Assembly: GCA_964646585.1 (NCBI GenBank)
Contig: CAZYEY010000120.1
Span: 1 to 38,895 of the forward strand
Direction: 5' to 3'
From: PFJX01 sp964646585
GTDB taxonomy: Bacteria > Pseudomonadota > Gammaproteobacteria > Burkholderiales > Thiobacillaceae
DNA: 38,895 nucleotides
Shown piece by piece: positions 16,003 through 24,460 of the stretch (positions are counted from its first letter, which is position 1; every line of letters starts with the position of its first letter). The position numbers were made by a program, and so were the translations under genes. The notes beneath the pieces were generated by a model. It had not been told where the DNA came from, did not search any database, and saw only the letters and a program-made list of their open reading frames with translations.

Positions 16003-17457
16003 TCAGAGGGTGATTTCCCCGTGCCAGCCCAGGGGCGACAAACCCCGGGCCAGGGCGCCGGCTTCCAGCGCCTTGAGGAAAACGGCCGGCCCGGCGGCGT
16101 AGATATCCGCCCGGCTGAGATCCGGATGCCGGGACAGGATGGCCTCGGCCACCGCCGCCGCGCCCTGGCCCACATCCAGGGGCTGGTAGCTGAACTCGTC
16201 CAGGGCGTCGGCCCAGGCCCGGCACAGATTGTCCTGGTAGTGACCGGCTTCCCCAGCCGCCCAGTAGAGATGCATGGACTCGGCGATCTCCAGGGACATG
16301 GCGTGCTGCACCAGGCTCTTGATGGGGGCAAAACCCTCCTCCCAGGCGATGAAGATCACCGGCCGGCGGGAATCCAGCTTCATGACGAACCGCCCCCTGG
16401 GGCCGGTGATCTGAACGCTGTCCTCCTTGCGCAGGCCGTCGAAGACCTTGCGGGAGAAACCCCGATTGTCCCGTCGGACGTGGAGCTCGATATGGCGGTC
16501 TTCGCAGGGGCAGCTCGCCACGTAGTACTCCCCTTCCTCGCCTTCCGCCGACAGGGTCACGTGCTGGCCGGCCAGGAAGCGCAGGCGCTGGCTGCGGGGC
16601 GCGGTGAGGTGCAGGGCGGCCAGGTGGTCGTTGAACCTCTCCACTGCCTTGACCTTGGTGGGAATGGTCTGCTCCGGGATGTCGTCGGCGCCGGCCACGT
16701 GGGCCTCCACCACCACGTCGGTGATGGGGGCGTAGGAACACAGCAGGATGGCGCCGTTGGCCCGGTCCTGTTCCTTCAGGACATAGTCGTGGGGATGCAC
16801 CTTCTTCACCTGGCCGGATACCAGCCGGGCCTTGCATTCGCCACAGTTGCCGTTGCTGCACCCGTAATCCAGGGGAATGCCGGCGCGCAGGGCCGCCTCC
16901 AGCAGGGTGTCGCTGCCTTCCACGAAAAACTCGTGGCCGGCGGGCTGCACGGTCACTTGCACGGACATGATGCGCATCACGCTCTCCTGGGCCAGCAGCG
17001 CCTCTGCCCGTTCCGCCTCGCCAGGAGCGGCTTCGAGCTCGCGCTTGAGCCATTGTCTGAGCCCGGCGACAGCCTCCATGGTCGCCGGTCCCCCCGATTC
17101 CGCCACGTCCTGGAGCTTGTCGCCCAGGAAGCGGAACACCTCGTCGTAATGCAGCAGGAGGCTCTTGGCGGCAGCGAATTCCCTGCCCAATTCGTACAAC
17201 CGTTCCGCCAGAACCGCCTTGTCCGGCAGGGCGCGCTCGAACACCCGCTTGCCGAAGGCTTTGGCCTTGATCTCCTCCACCCGTTTGTATTCGCCGTCGT
17301 CCTCCCATTGCACGTCGGGAAAGACACGCAGCAGTTCATTCATGTCCACCATGCCATCGAAAGTGGACAGTTCGCCGTCGTGGATCATGCGCTGGATCGC
17401 CGAGCGGGACTGCCCCACCAGACGGGCTACGCGGGATAAGGGAAGGTAATGGGCCAT
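16003..17457 (-). CDS. [2Fe-2S] ferredoxin / FNR-like flavoprotein with N-terminal HTH-like segment
   Basis: 484 aa. Residues 4-46 look like a helix-turn-helix (LSRVARLVGQSRSAIQRMI, then DGELSTF and VDMNELL), followed by a helical region to about 160. A plant-type ferredoxin domain follows, with cluster cysteines C200, C205, C208 and C240 (DYGCSNGNCGECKA, LLCSYAP). An FNR-like FAD/NAD module follows (FLAGQHVTL, GPRGRFVMK). Two conserved sites are altered: the flavin R-x-Y-S motif reads YYVASCPCED, and the pyridine-nucleotide GGTGIAP-like motif reads AWEEGFAPIKS. It may therefore not use NAD(P)H normally. The start at 17457 or 17466 is uncertain, with no strong ribosome site. It lies upstream of sdhC and divergent from recJ. 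Confidence 0.8.
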   Translation of the reverse strand: MAHYLPLSRVARLVGQSRSAIQRMIHDGELSTFDGMVDMNELLRVFPDVQWEDDGEYKRVEEIKAKAFGKRVFERALPDKAVLAERLYELGREFAAAKSLLLHYDEVFRFLGDKLQDVAESGGPATMEAVAGLRQWLKRELEAAPGEAERAEALLAQESVMRIMSVQVTVQPAGHEFFVEGSDTLLEAALRAGIPLDYGCSNGNCGECKARLVSGQVKKVHPHDYVLKEQDRANGAILLCSYAPITDVVVEAHVAGADDIPEQTIPTKVKAVERFNDHLAALHLTAPRSQRLRFLAGQHVTLSAEGEEGEYYVASCPCEDRHIELHVRRDNRGFSRKVFDGLRKEDSVQITGPRGRFVMKLDSRRPVIFIAWEEGFAPIKSLVQHAMSLEIAESMHLYWAAGEAGHYQDNLCRAWADALDEFSYQPLDVGQGAAAVAEAILSRHPDLSRADIYAAGPAVFLKALEAGALARGLSPLGWHGEITL

Positions 17458-17516
17458 GAACGGCATAATAGCCAGCGGTGTTTGCCGCACAAAACAGCGC
17501 CCGCGAATATTTGAAG

Positions 17517-19205
17517 ATGCTAAATCTGGCCATCCGCCCCTATCGGCAATCCGCCTTCGCTGCCTTGCGCCGGGCCGGGCTGCCACCGTTGCTGGCGCGT
17601 CTCTATGCGGCCCGGGGCATCGATGCGGCGGAAACCCTGAAATCCAGGCTGGGCGAGCTCCTGCCCGTGACCGGGTTGAAGAATGCCGAAGCCGCCGCCT
17701 GCCGTCTGGCCGATGCTTGCCGCCGAGGCGAGAAGCTACGTGTGGTGGCTGACTACGATGCTGACGGCGCCACTGCCTGCGCCGTGGCCCTGGCAGGGCT
17801 TTCCGCCCTGGGGGCCAAGGTGGACTATCTGGTGCCCAACCGCTTCGAGTACGGCTACGGCCTGTCGCCGGAAGTCGCCCGCCTGGCCGCCGAGGGCAAG
17901 CCGGATCTCCTCATTACCGTGGACAACGGCATCGCCGCCAACGCCGGCATCGAGGAAGCCCGGCGCCTGGGGCTGGAGGTGCTGGTCACCGACCACCATC
18001 TACCCGGGGCAAGCCTGCCGGATGCCCTCATCGTCAATCCCAACCAGCCCGGTTGCCCCTTCCCGAGCAAGCATCTGGCCGGCGTGGGCGTCATGTTCTA
18101 CGTGCTCATGGCCTTGCGCGCCGAACTGCGCCGGCGCGGCGCCTTCGCCGCCAAGCCGGAACCCAACCTGGCCGATCTGCTGGATCTGGTGGCCCTGGGC
18201 ACCGTGGCCGACCTGGTGCGCCTGGACGCCAACAACCGGCTGCTGGTGGCCCAGGGCCTTGCCCGCATCCGCCAGGGCAAGGCGCGGCCAGGCATCCAGG
18301 CTTTGTTCGCGGTGGCCGGCAAGGCCGCCGAGCGGGCCTGTGCCGAAGATCTGGGCTATGCCATCGCCCCTCGCCTCAACGCCGCCGGCCGACTGGACGA
18401 CATGACCCGGGGCATTGAATGCCTGCTGGCCGCCGACGCCAAGCAGGCCCTGGCCCTGGCCGGAGATCTGGACCAGCTCAACCGGGAACGGCGGGGCATC
18501 GAAGCGGAAATGCAGGAGCAGGCCCAGGCCCTGCTGGATGGCATAGAGGTGGCCGACGGCGCCAGCCTTACCCTCTACGATCCGGCCTGGCACCAGGGCG
18601 TAGTGGGCCTGCTGGCCTCCCGTCTCAAGGAACGCCACCACCGCCCCACCCTCATCTTCGCCGACGCCGGCGACGGCCTGCTGCGTGGCTCCGGCCGGGC
18701 CATCCCCGGCCTGCACCTGCGCGATGCCCTGGATGTGGTGGATCGCCGCCTGCCCGGCATCATCCTCAAGTATGGCGGCCACGCTGCCGCCGCCGGGCTG
18801 ACCCTGCGGCGGGAACACCTGGAGATTTTCACCGACGCCTTCGAGCGCGTGGCCCGGGAGAGCCTGAGCGCGGCCGCCCTCACCCGGATCATCGAAACCG
18901 ACGGCGAACTGGCCCCGGACGAATTCACCCTGGCCAACGCCGAAATCCTGCGCGACACGGTCTGGGGCCAGGGTTTCCCCACCCCCGCCTTCCAGGGCGA
19001 ATTCACCGTGCAAAGCCAGCGCCTGGTGGGGGAGAAACACCTGAAACTGCGCCTGGCCGGCCCCGGCATCACCGCCGAAGCCATGCGCTTCTTCCAGGAC
19101 ACGCCCCTGCCGGAGCGCATCCAGGCGGTGTATCGGCTGGAAGTGAACGAATGGAACGGCGCGCGCGGTCTTCAGCTCAACCTGGCCCACTGGGCCGAGG
19201 CGTAA
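17517..19205 (+). CDS. recJ: Single-stranded-DNA-specific 5'-3' exonuclease RecJ
   Basis: 562 aa, typical length. A DHH phosphoesterase acting in recombination and mismatch or base-excision repair. Motifs are VVADYDADGATA, VDNGIAAN, the TDHHLPG DHH motif, DLVALGTVADLV and the DHHA1 region (GRAIPGLHLRDALD, KYGGHAAAAG). The ATG at 17517 is chosen because RecJ proteins begin close to this position; a GTG at 17478 would add 13 residues. Divergent from the reductase gene by about 60 nt. Confidence 0.96.
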   Translation: MLNLAIRPYRQSAFAALRRAGLPPLLARLYAARGIDAAETLKSRLGELLPVTGLKNAEAAACRLADACRRGEKLRVVADYDADGATACAVALAGLSALGAKVDYLVPNRFEYGYGLSPEVARLAAEGKPDLLITVDNGIAANAGIEEARRLGLEVLVTDHHLPGASLPDALIVNPNQPGCPFPSKHLAGVGVMFYVLMALRAELRRRGAFAAKPEPNLADLLDLVALGTVADLVRLDANNRLLVAQGLARIRQGKARPGIQALFAVAGKAAERACAEDLGYAIAPRLNAAGRLDDMTRGIECLLAADAKQALALAGDLDQLNRERRGIEAEMQEQAQALLDGIEVADGASLTLYDPAWHQGVVGLLASRLKERHHRPTLIFADAGDGLLRGSGRAIPGLHLRDALDVVDRRLPGIILKYGGHAAAAGLTLRREHLEIFTDAFERVARESLSAAALTRIIETDGELAPDEFTLANAEILRDTVWGQGFPTPAFQGEFTVQSQRLVGEKHLKLRLAGPGITAEAMRFFQDTPLPERIQAVYRLEVNEWNGARGLQLNLAHWAEA

Positions 19206-19241
19206 CCACGGGCCCGCCCGGCTCGATGCCATGAGCAGGGA

Positions 19242-20543
19242 TCACTTCACCAATCCCCATCCCTTCAGCCGGTTGTAGGCGTGCTGGGCCTGGCCGCCCT
19301 GCTGGGTCATCTGCAGGTAGCGGTAATACTCCTGGGCCGCGCCCTGGCGGTTCTGCATCTGTTCCAGAGAGTAGCCCTTGAGGAAGGTGGTGTTGGGGTT
19401 GCCCGGCAGCAGGCGGTCGTATTCCTGGAAGGCGGCCAGGGCCTGGTCGGGCTGACGCAGTTGCAAATGGGCGACGCCGGCGAGCTGGCTGGCCTGAGCC
19501 TCGGCGGGATAGATGGCCTTGGCGCGAGCCAGGTAGGGCTGGGCTTCTCGGGGCCGCTTCATGGCCATCTGGGTCTTGGCCATGAGCACCAGGCCGGGAT
19601 AGTCATCCGGTGCCATGGAAAGGGCCTGACGCAGATGGCCTTCCGCCACCTCGAACTTCTTCTGACTGAGCATGGACTCGCCCTTTTGCTCCTCCACGAT
19701 GGCCGGCCTGATGGCCCGCAGGCGGGCGGTGTGGTCCATGTAGCGCTCCTTCTGGCGAGGCTTGCGGGCGCTGTCCTTGTAGGTGGTTTGCAGGGCCTGG
19801 CGGGTGGTGGCCAGGCGCTCGGAGCTCATGGGATGGGTGGCGAACATGAGTTCCAGCGCGCTCGGCTTGCTCCTGGACTGGCTGTTGAGCATGTCCATGA
19901 GATCCGCCATACCTTCAGGGTTGTAGCCGGCCTTGGTCATGTATTCCAGGCCCAGGGCGTCGGCCTCCCGCTCGTTGTCCCGGCTGTAGTGGGCCAGCAG
20001 GGCGCCGCCCCCGACGTTGCCGATGAGTTGGGCCAGTTCACCATATTGGGGACTCTTGGAGGCGGCGGCGATGGTGGCGGTGGCGGCCACGATCTCCAGC
20101 AGGGTGCCCTGGGCCTGCCGCTCGGCGAAATGACGGGCGTTGACGTGGCCGATCTCGTGGCCCAGGAGGGCAGCCAGCTCATCCTCGCTTTCCACCTCCA
20201 GCAGAATGCCCCGGGTGGCGGCGATGGAGCCGCCCGGGAAAGCGTAGGCATTGACGTAGTTGGCGTTCACGGCCTGGAAGCGATAAGGCATGTCCGGCCG
20301 ATGGGATCTGCCGGACATGGCGTTGCCCACGCCGGCCAGGTACTGATTCAGATCCCGGTCTTGGCTGACGCCATAGTCCTCGGAGAACTGATGGGGCGAG
20401 TGCTGCTTGTCCAGGGCGATTTCCTGCTCCTTGCCCATCATGACGAAGGCTTTTTTCCCCGTGACCGGGTCGGTGGCGCAGCCGGCCAGCCAGACGGAGG
20501 CGCCCAGGCCCGGGAGCGTCCAGATAAAATCTCTTCTATTCAT
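19242..20543 (-). CDS. M48-family zinc metalloprotease lipoprotein with TPR repeats
   Basis: 433 aa. Begins MNRRDFIWTL and reaches a lipobox (VWLAGC, Cys22), so it looks like a lipoprotein with a twin-arginine-like signal. The zinc site is HEIGH at 129-133, with a third ligand in NEREADALG (about 190-198). C-terminal TPR-type helices run from about 285 to the end. The build resembles BepA/YfgC, which degrades or helps assemble outer-membrane proteins in the periplasm; lipid attachment differs from BepA. GAAGGT precedes the ATG, which is preferred over the ORF opening at 20657. Convergent with recJ, with only 36 nt between and no clear terminator. Confidence 0.93.
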   Translation of the reverse strand: MNRRDFIWTLPGLGASVWLAGCATDPVTGKKAFVMMGKEQEIALDKQHSPHQFSEDYGVSQDRDLNQYLAGVGNAMSGRSHRPDMPYRFQAVNANYVNAYAFPGGSIAATRGILLEVESEDELAALLGHEIGHVNARHFAERQAQGTLLEIVAATATIAAASKSPQYGELAQLIGNVGGGALLAHYSRDNEREADALGLEYMTKAGYNPEGMADLMDMLNSQSRSKPSALELMFATHPMSSERLATTRQALQTTYKDSARKPRQKERYMDHTARLRAIRPAIVEEQKGESMLSQKKFEVAEGHLRQALSMAPDDYPGLVLMAKTQMAMKRPREAQPYLARAKAIYPAEAQASQLAGVAHLQLRQPDQALAAFQEYDRLLPGNPNTTFLKGYSLEQMQNRQGAAQEYYRYLQMTQQGGQAQHAYNRLKGWGLVK

Positions 20544-20672
20544 TGTGTTACCTTCGTTATTTGGTGTGGATTGTGAATTGCATTGACCCAGCTCGGGAGA
20601 AAATGACCACGATCGAACCACATGCGGATTTTCGCCGTCTGTGAGTTCCTGCACCACCTTCCCGGAAACGAC

Positions 20673-21752
20673 TCAAGCGCCCGCCAGAATCACCCCGCCC
20701 CCCAGGCAGTTCTCTCCCTCATACACCACCACCGACTGTCCCGGCGTCACCGCCCACTGGGCCTCGTCGAAGCGCAGCACCAGGCGATCAGCCCCGACGG
20801 CCTCGACCGTGCAGGCCGCGTCCTGCTGGCGGTAGCGGGTTTTGGCGGTGTAGCGGCCGCCGGCCCTGGGGGGGGCGACCACCCAGCTCAAATCCGTCGC
20901 CTCCAGAGTGGGCGACAACAGCAACGGGTGCGCGTGGCCCTGGACGACGATGAGCTGGTTTTTGTGCAGGTCCTTGCCGGCCACGAACCAGGGTACGCCC
21001 TCCTCCGCCCCTTTCACGCCACCGATCCCCAGACCCTGGCGCTGGCCCAGGGTGTAGTACATGAGGCCTTGGTGGCGGCCCACCACGCGGCCTTCGGGGG
21101 TGGGCATGTCGCCGGGCTGGATGGGCATGTAGCGTTGCAGGAATTCCCGGAAGGGCCGCTCGCCGATGAAGCAGATGCCGGTGCTGTCCTTTTTTTCCGC
21201 CACCGGCAGGCCCGCCTGCCGGGCCAGGTCCCGCACCTTCGGCTTGGGCAGATGACCGATGGGAAACAGGGCTTTTTCGATCTGCCGCTGGTTCAGGCGG
21301 TAGAGGAAGTAGCTCTGGTCCTTGTTGGGGTCCAGGCCCTTGAGCAGGCGGCGCTGAGGAAAGGCGCCGTCCAGGCGGGCGTAGTGGCCCGTGGCGATGT
21401 GATCGGCCCCCAGGGTGAGGGCGTGGTCCAGGAAGGCCTTGAACTTGATTTCGGCGTTGCACAGCACATCCGGGTTGGGGGTGCGGCCGGCCTGGTATTC
21501 GTGCAGGAAGTAGGCGAACACCCGGTCCCGGTATTCCCGGCTGAAGTTCACCAGGCTCACCTCGATGCCCAGCACGTCGGCGATGGCCAGCACGTCCTTG
21601 TAGTCCTGGGCGATGGGGCAGTCTTCCTCCAGGTCGTCCGCCTCCCAGTTCTTCATGAACACGCCCACCACCTCATGGCCCTGCTCCTTGAGCAGCCAGG
21701 CGGTGACGGCGGAATCCACGCCGCCGGAGAGGCCGACGACGATGCGGCTCAT
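20673..21752 (-). CDS. mnmA: tRNA-uridine 2-sulfurtransferase
   Basis: 359 aa, full length. Thiolates U34 of tRNA-Glu, -Gln and -Lys to s2U using sulfur relayed from IscS/Tus proteins. The PP-loop GLSGGVDSAV is at residues 7-16. Two catalytic cysteines lie in PDVLCNAEIKF and STGICFIGERPF, and the QSYFLYRL tRNA-contact region is intact. Its ATG overlaps the nudJ stop by ATGA, so rimO, nudJ and mnmA form one translationally coupled set. Confidence 0.97.
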   Translation of the reverse strand: MSRIVVGLSGGVDSAVTAWLLKEQGHEVVGVFMKNWEADDLEEDCPIAQDYKDVLAIADVLGIEVSLVNFSREYRDRVFAYFLHEYQAGRTPNPDVLCNAEIKFKAFLDHALTLGADHIATGHYARLDGAFPQRRLLKGLDPNKDQSYFLYRLNQRQIEKALFPIGHLPKPKVRDLARQAGLPVAEKKDSTGICFIGERPFREFLQRYMPIQPGDMPTPEGRVVGRHQGLMYYTLGQRQGLGIGGVKGAEEGVPWFVAGKDLHKNQLIVVQGHAHPLLLSPTLEATDLSWVVAPPRAGGRYTAKTRYRQQDAACTVEAVGADRLVLRFDEAQWAVTPGQSVVVYEGENCLGGGVILAGA

Positions 21753-22210
21753 GGGCGGTCGTGGAACTCGGTGATCAGGTCCAGGGGGTAGGACTTGCCA
21801 GCCGCGTAATCCGCCAGGCAGCGGGCCACGATGGGGCTGCGGTGGCGGGCGGACTGGGTGGCGATCTCCTCCGGCGTCATCCACACCGCCCGCAGGATGC
21901 CCGCGTCCAGCCGGGCCGTGGGGTCGAAACCCGTCACCGTGCCGGTGAAGGCGAAGCGCATGTAGGTGTGGCCCTTGGGGTGACGCCAGCGGTACACGCC
22001 CAGCAGGGCCTGGGGCTCGAAGTGATGGGCGGTCTCCTCGAACACCTCCCGGCGCACGGCGTCCAGCAGGGACTCGCCGTCTTCCAGGTGACCGGCGGGC
22101 TGGTTGAAGCGCAGGCCTTCGGCGGTTTCCTCCTCCACCAGCAGAAAGCGGCCGTCCTCCTCGATGACGGCGGCCACCACCACATGGGGTTTCCAGATGT
22201 CCTTGCTCAC
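21749..22210 (-). CDS. nudJ: NUDIX hydrolase, NudJ-like phosphatase
   Basis: 153 aa. Nudix box GHLEDGESLLDAVRREVFEE at about 40-59 holds the G, E, R and EE residues that bind metal. E. coli NudJ removes phosphate from HMP-PP and nucleoside triphosphates and is also encoded beside mnmA, which supports the name. The start is GTG at 22210, overlapping the rimO stop (GTGA). Its ribosome site GGAGG, 10 nt upstream, falls at the edge of the repeat-like sequence forming the rimO 3' end. Confidence 0.9.
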   Translation of the reverse strand: MSKDIWKPHVVVAAVIEEDGRFLLVEEETAEGLRFNQPAGHLEDGESLLDAVRREVFEETAHHFEPQALLGVYRWRHPKGHTYMRFAFTGTVTGFDPTARLDAGILRAVWMTPEEIATQSARHRSPIVARCLADYAAGKSYPLDLITEFHDRP

Positions 22211-23601
22211 CTGCCTGCCCTCCTGTCGCTGCGCGACGTCCCCCCCGGGGGCGGCGGCGCGTCCGTTTCGGACGGCCGGGCGGGAACGCTCACGGGCCTG
22301 CCCCACAGATCGTAGTCGTCGGAGCGGGTGATCCTCACCTTCACGAAGTCGCCGGGCTTCAGGCCCCGGCCCTGGGCAATGTGCACCACGCCGTCGATCT
22401 CCGGGGCGTCGGCGGGGCTGCGGGCGATGGCACGGCCGCCCCCCGCCTCGTCCACCAGCACGGTCATTTCCCGGCCAAGCTTCGCTTTCAGCCGGGCAGC
22501 GCTGATGTCCGCCTGCACGTCCATGAAGCGGGCCAGCCGGTCCTGCTGGATGTCCTCGTCCACGTGATCGGGCAGGGCGTTGGCCGCCGCGCCCTCCACC
22601 GGCGAGTAGGCAAAGGCCCCCACCCGGTCCAGCTGGGCGGCGTCCAGGAAGTCCAGCAATTCGTCGAAGTCTTCCTCCGTCTCGCTGGGAAAGCCGACGA
22701 TGAAGGTGCTGCGGATGGCCAGGTCGGGGCAGATTTCCCGCCATTTCTCGATGCGGCGCAAGACATTTTCGGCGTGGGCCGGGCGCTTCATGGCCTTGAG
22801 GATGCGGTGGCTGGCATGCTGGAAGGGCACGTCCAGATAGGGCAGCACCTTGCCCTCGGCCATCAAGGGGAGGATGTCATCCACGCTGGGGTAGGGATAG
22901 ACGTAATGCAGGCGCACCCAGACGCCCAGTTTGGACAACTCCTGCACCAGTTCCAGCAGGCGGGTCTTCACCGGGCGGCCCCCGTAAAACCCCATGCGAT
23001 ACTTCAAGTCAACGCCGTAAGCGCTTGTATCTTGAGAAATAACCAATAACTCCTTGACCCCGGCCTGGACCAGGGCCTCCGCCTCCTTGAGCACATCGCC
23101 GATGGGCCGGGACGCCAGATCGCCCCGCAGGCTGGGGATGATGCAGAAGGTGCAGCGGTGGTTGCAGCCCTCGGAAATCTTGAGATAGGCATAGTGCCGG
23201 GGCGTGAGCTTGAGGCCGCCGGGGGGGATGAGATCGGCGTAGGGATCGTGGGGTTTGGGCAGGTGGGCGTGGACCGCCGACATGACCGCCTCGGTGGCGT
23301 GGGGGCCTGTGACGGCCAGCACGCTGGGATGGGCATGTTTCACTACGGATTCCCGGGCCCCCAGGCAGCCGGTGACGATGACCTTGCCGTTCTCCCGCAG
23401 GGCCTCGCCAATGGCGTCCAGGCTTTCCTCCACGGCGGCGTCGATGAAGCCGCAGGTGTTGACCAGCACCAGGTCCGCGTCCTGGTAGGTGGGCACGATG
23501 AGATAGCCCTCGGCCCGCAGTTGGGTGAGGATGCGTTCGGAGTCGTAGGCGTTTTTCGGGCAGCCCAGGGAGACGAAGCCGATCTTGGGAAGGCTGGACA
23601 T
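22207..23601 (-). CDS. rimO: Ribosomal protein S12 methylthiotransferase
   Basis: 464 aa. Radical-SAM enzyme adding a methylthio group to Asp89 of ribosomal protein S12. The N-terminal UPF0004 cysteines (SLGCPKN, VNTCGFID, VTGCLG), the radical SAM CNHRCTFC motif (near residue 153) and a C-terminal TRAM domain are present. The last 25 residues (from VPARPSETD) are Pro/Gly/Arg rich and coded by hairpin-forming repeat-like DNA, so the C-terminus seems extended beyond the usual end. Start at 23601 with GAGG upstream. Confidence 0.96.
   Translation of the reverse strand: MSSLPKIGFVSLGCPKNAYDSERILTQLRAEGYLIVPTYQDADLVLVNTCGFIDAAVEESLDAIGEALRENGKVIVTGCLGARESVVKHAHPSVLAVTGPHATEAVMSAVHAHLPKPHDPYADLIPPGGLKLTPRHYAYLKISEGCNHRCTFCIIPSLRGDLASRPIGDVLKEAEALVQAGVKELLVISQDTSAYGVDLKYRMGFYGGRPVKTRLLELVQELSKLGVWVRLHYVYPYPSVDDILPLMAEGKVLPYLDVPFQHASHRILKAMKRPAHAENVLRRIEKWREICPDLAIRSTFIVGFPSETEEDFDELLDFLDAAQLDRVGAFAYSPVEGAAANALPDHVDEDIQQDRLARFMDVQADISAARLKAKLGREMTVLVDEAGGGRAIARSPADAPEIDGVVHIAQGRGLKPGDFVKVRITRSDDYDLWGRPVSVPARPSETDAPPPPGGTSRSDRRAGR
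22213..22255. repeat. REP-like palindromic sequence at the rimO-nudJ junction
   Basis: Contains GTCGC, 3-nt loop, GCGAC (22225-22237) next to a C7/G5-type dyad (22240-22252). The first hairpin matches the core of the sdhD-sdhA hairpin with one compensated pair. The element codes the end of RimO and supplies the nudJ ribosome-binding site. Confidence 0.5.
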
Positions 23602-23612
23602 GGTCGGGGTCC

Positions 23613-24443
23613 TCAGGCGGGTTTGCGGCCGCTCGCCTGGAAGGCGGCGTAGCGGAAGATGGCGTCCGGGTTTTCGGCCAGGGCCGCGAAATCGGCCTTC
23701 AGGGCGGCGATGTCGTCGTCGCCGATGCGGCCGTGGGCGCGGAGTTGGGCGCTGCCGCTCAGCAGCAAAGTCTGCCAGAAGTCCAGGAAGGCCCGGCGCT
23801 CGCCCGGGTTCCGGGCGCGCCCGTCCAACTGGGGCGAGACCTCCCGGAATCGGACGTCCTCGAAACCCGCGCCAGCCAGCAGGGCCGCCAGACGGATTCC
23901 CACATCGGGTTCGCCCCCCAGCTCCCGTTGCAGGGTGTTGAAGGCGCGCCACCAGCGGGTCAGGCCGGACATGGGCGGATGGGTGAACAGACCGGCGTTG
24001 AAGACTTCGGTGCAAACCACAACGCCACCGGGTTTCAGCACCCGCCGGACCTCCCGCAGCGGGGCGTCATGGTCGTTCAGGTGCTCCAGCACCCAGATGC
24101 CATAGGCGCCATCGAAAGAGGCATCGGCAAAGGGCAGCCGGTAGGCGGAGGCTTCAACCAGATCCACCTTTCCCGCTGCCAAGGGATCGGCCAGCAGCCG
24201 GGCGGCCCGGGCCAGCTGCTCAGGGGAGAGGTCGACGCCGGTGAAATGGATGCGGGGAAAGCGTTCCAGCAAGACCCGGATCTGGGCGCCCACGCCGCAG
24301 CCCAGTTCCAGGACCGCGTCGCAACCGTGGAAGTCCATGCCGGGCTGGACCCAGGGCGCCAGAAATTCGGCCTGGCGGATCAGGCGCTCCTGTTCGGCCG
24401 AGGCGAAGGAATGGATGTAGCGTTCCGCGGAGGCGTCCACCAT
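23613..24443 (-). CDS. Class I SAM-dependent methyltransferase
   Basis: 276 aa. SAM-binding motif I is VLELGCGVGAQI (about 44-55), with an acidic residue in FTGVDLSPEQ (motif II), LPFADASFDGAYGIWVLEHL (motif III region) and LKPGGVVVCTE. This is the methyltransferase 11/25 type; the substrate is not predictable. The ATG at 24443 lies 17 nt after the stop of the metallo-beta-lactamase gene, so the two are probably co-transcribed, and rimO follows 11 nt later. Confidence 0.88.
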   Translation of the reverse strand: MVDASAERYIHSFASAEQERLIRQAEFLAPWVQPGMDFHGCDAVLELGCGVGAQIRVLLERFPRIHFTGVDLSPEQLARAARLLADPLAAGKVDLVEASAYRLPFADASFDGAYGIWVLEHLNDHDAPLREVRRVLKPGGVVVCTEVFNAGLFTHPPMSGLTRWWRAFNTLQRELGGEPDVGIRLAALLAGAGFEDVRFREVSPQLDGRARNPGERRAFLDFWQTLLLSGSAQLRAHGRIGDDDIAALKADFAALAENPDAIFRYAAFQASGRKPA

Positions 24444-24460
24444 CGGCTCCAGGGCCTGAA

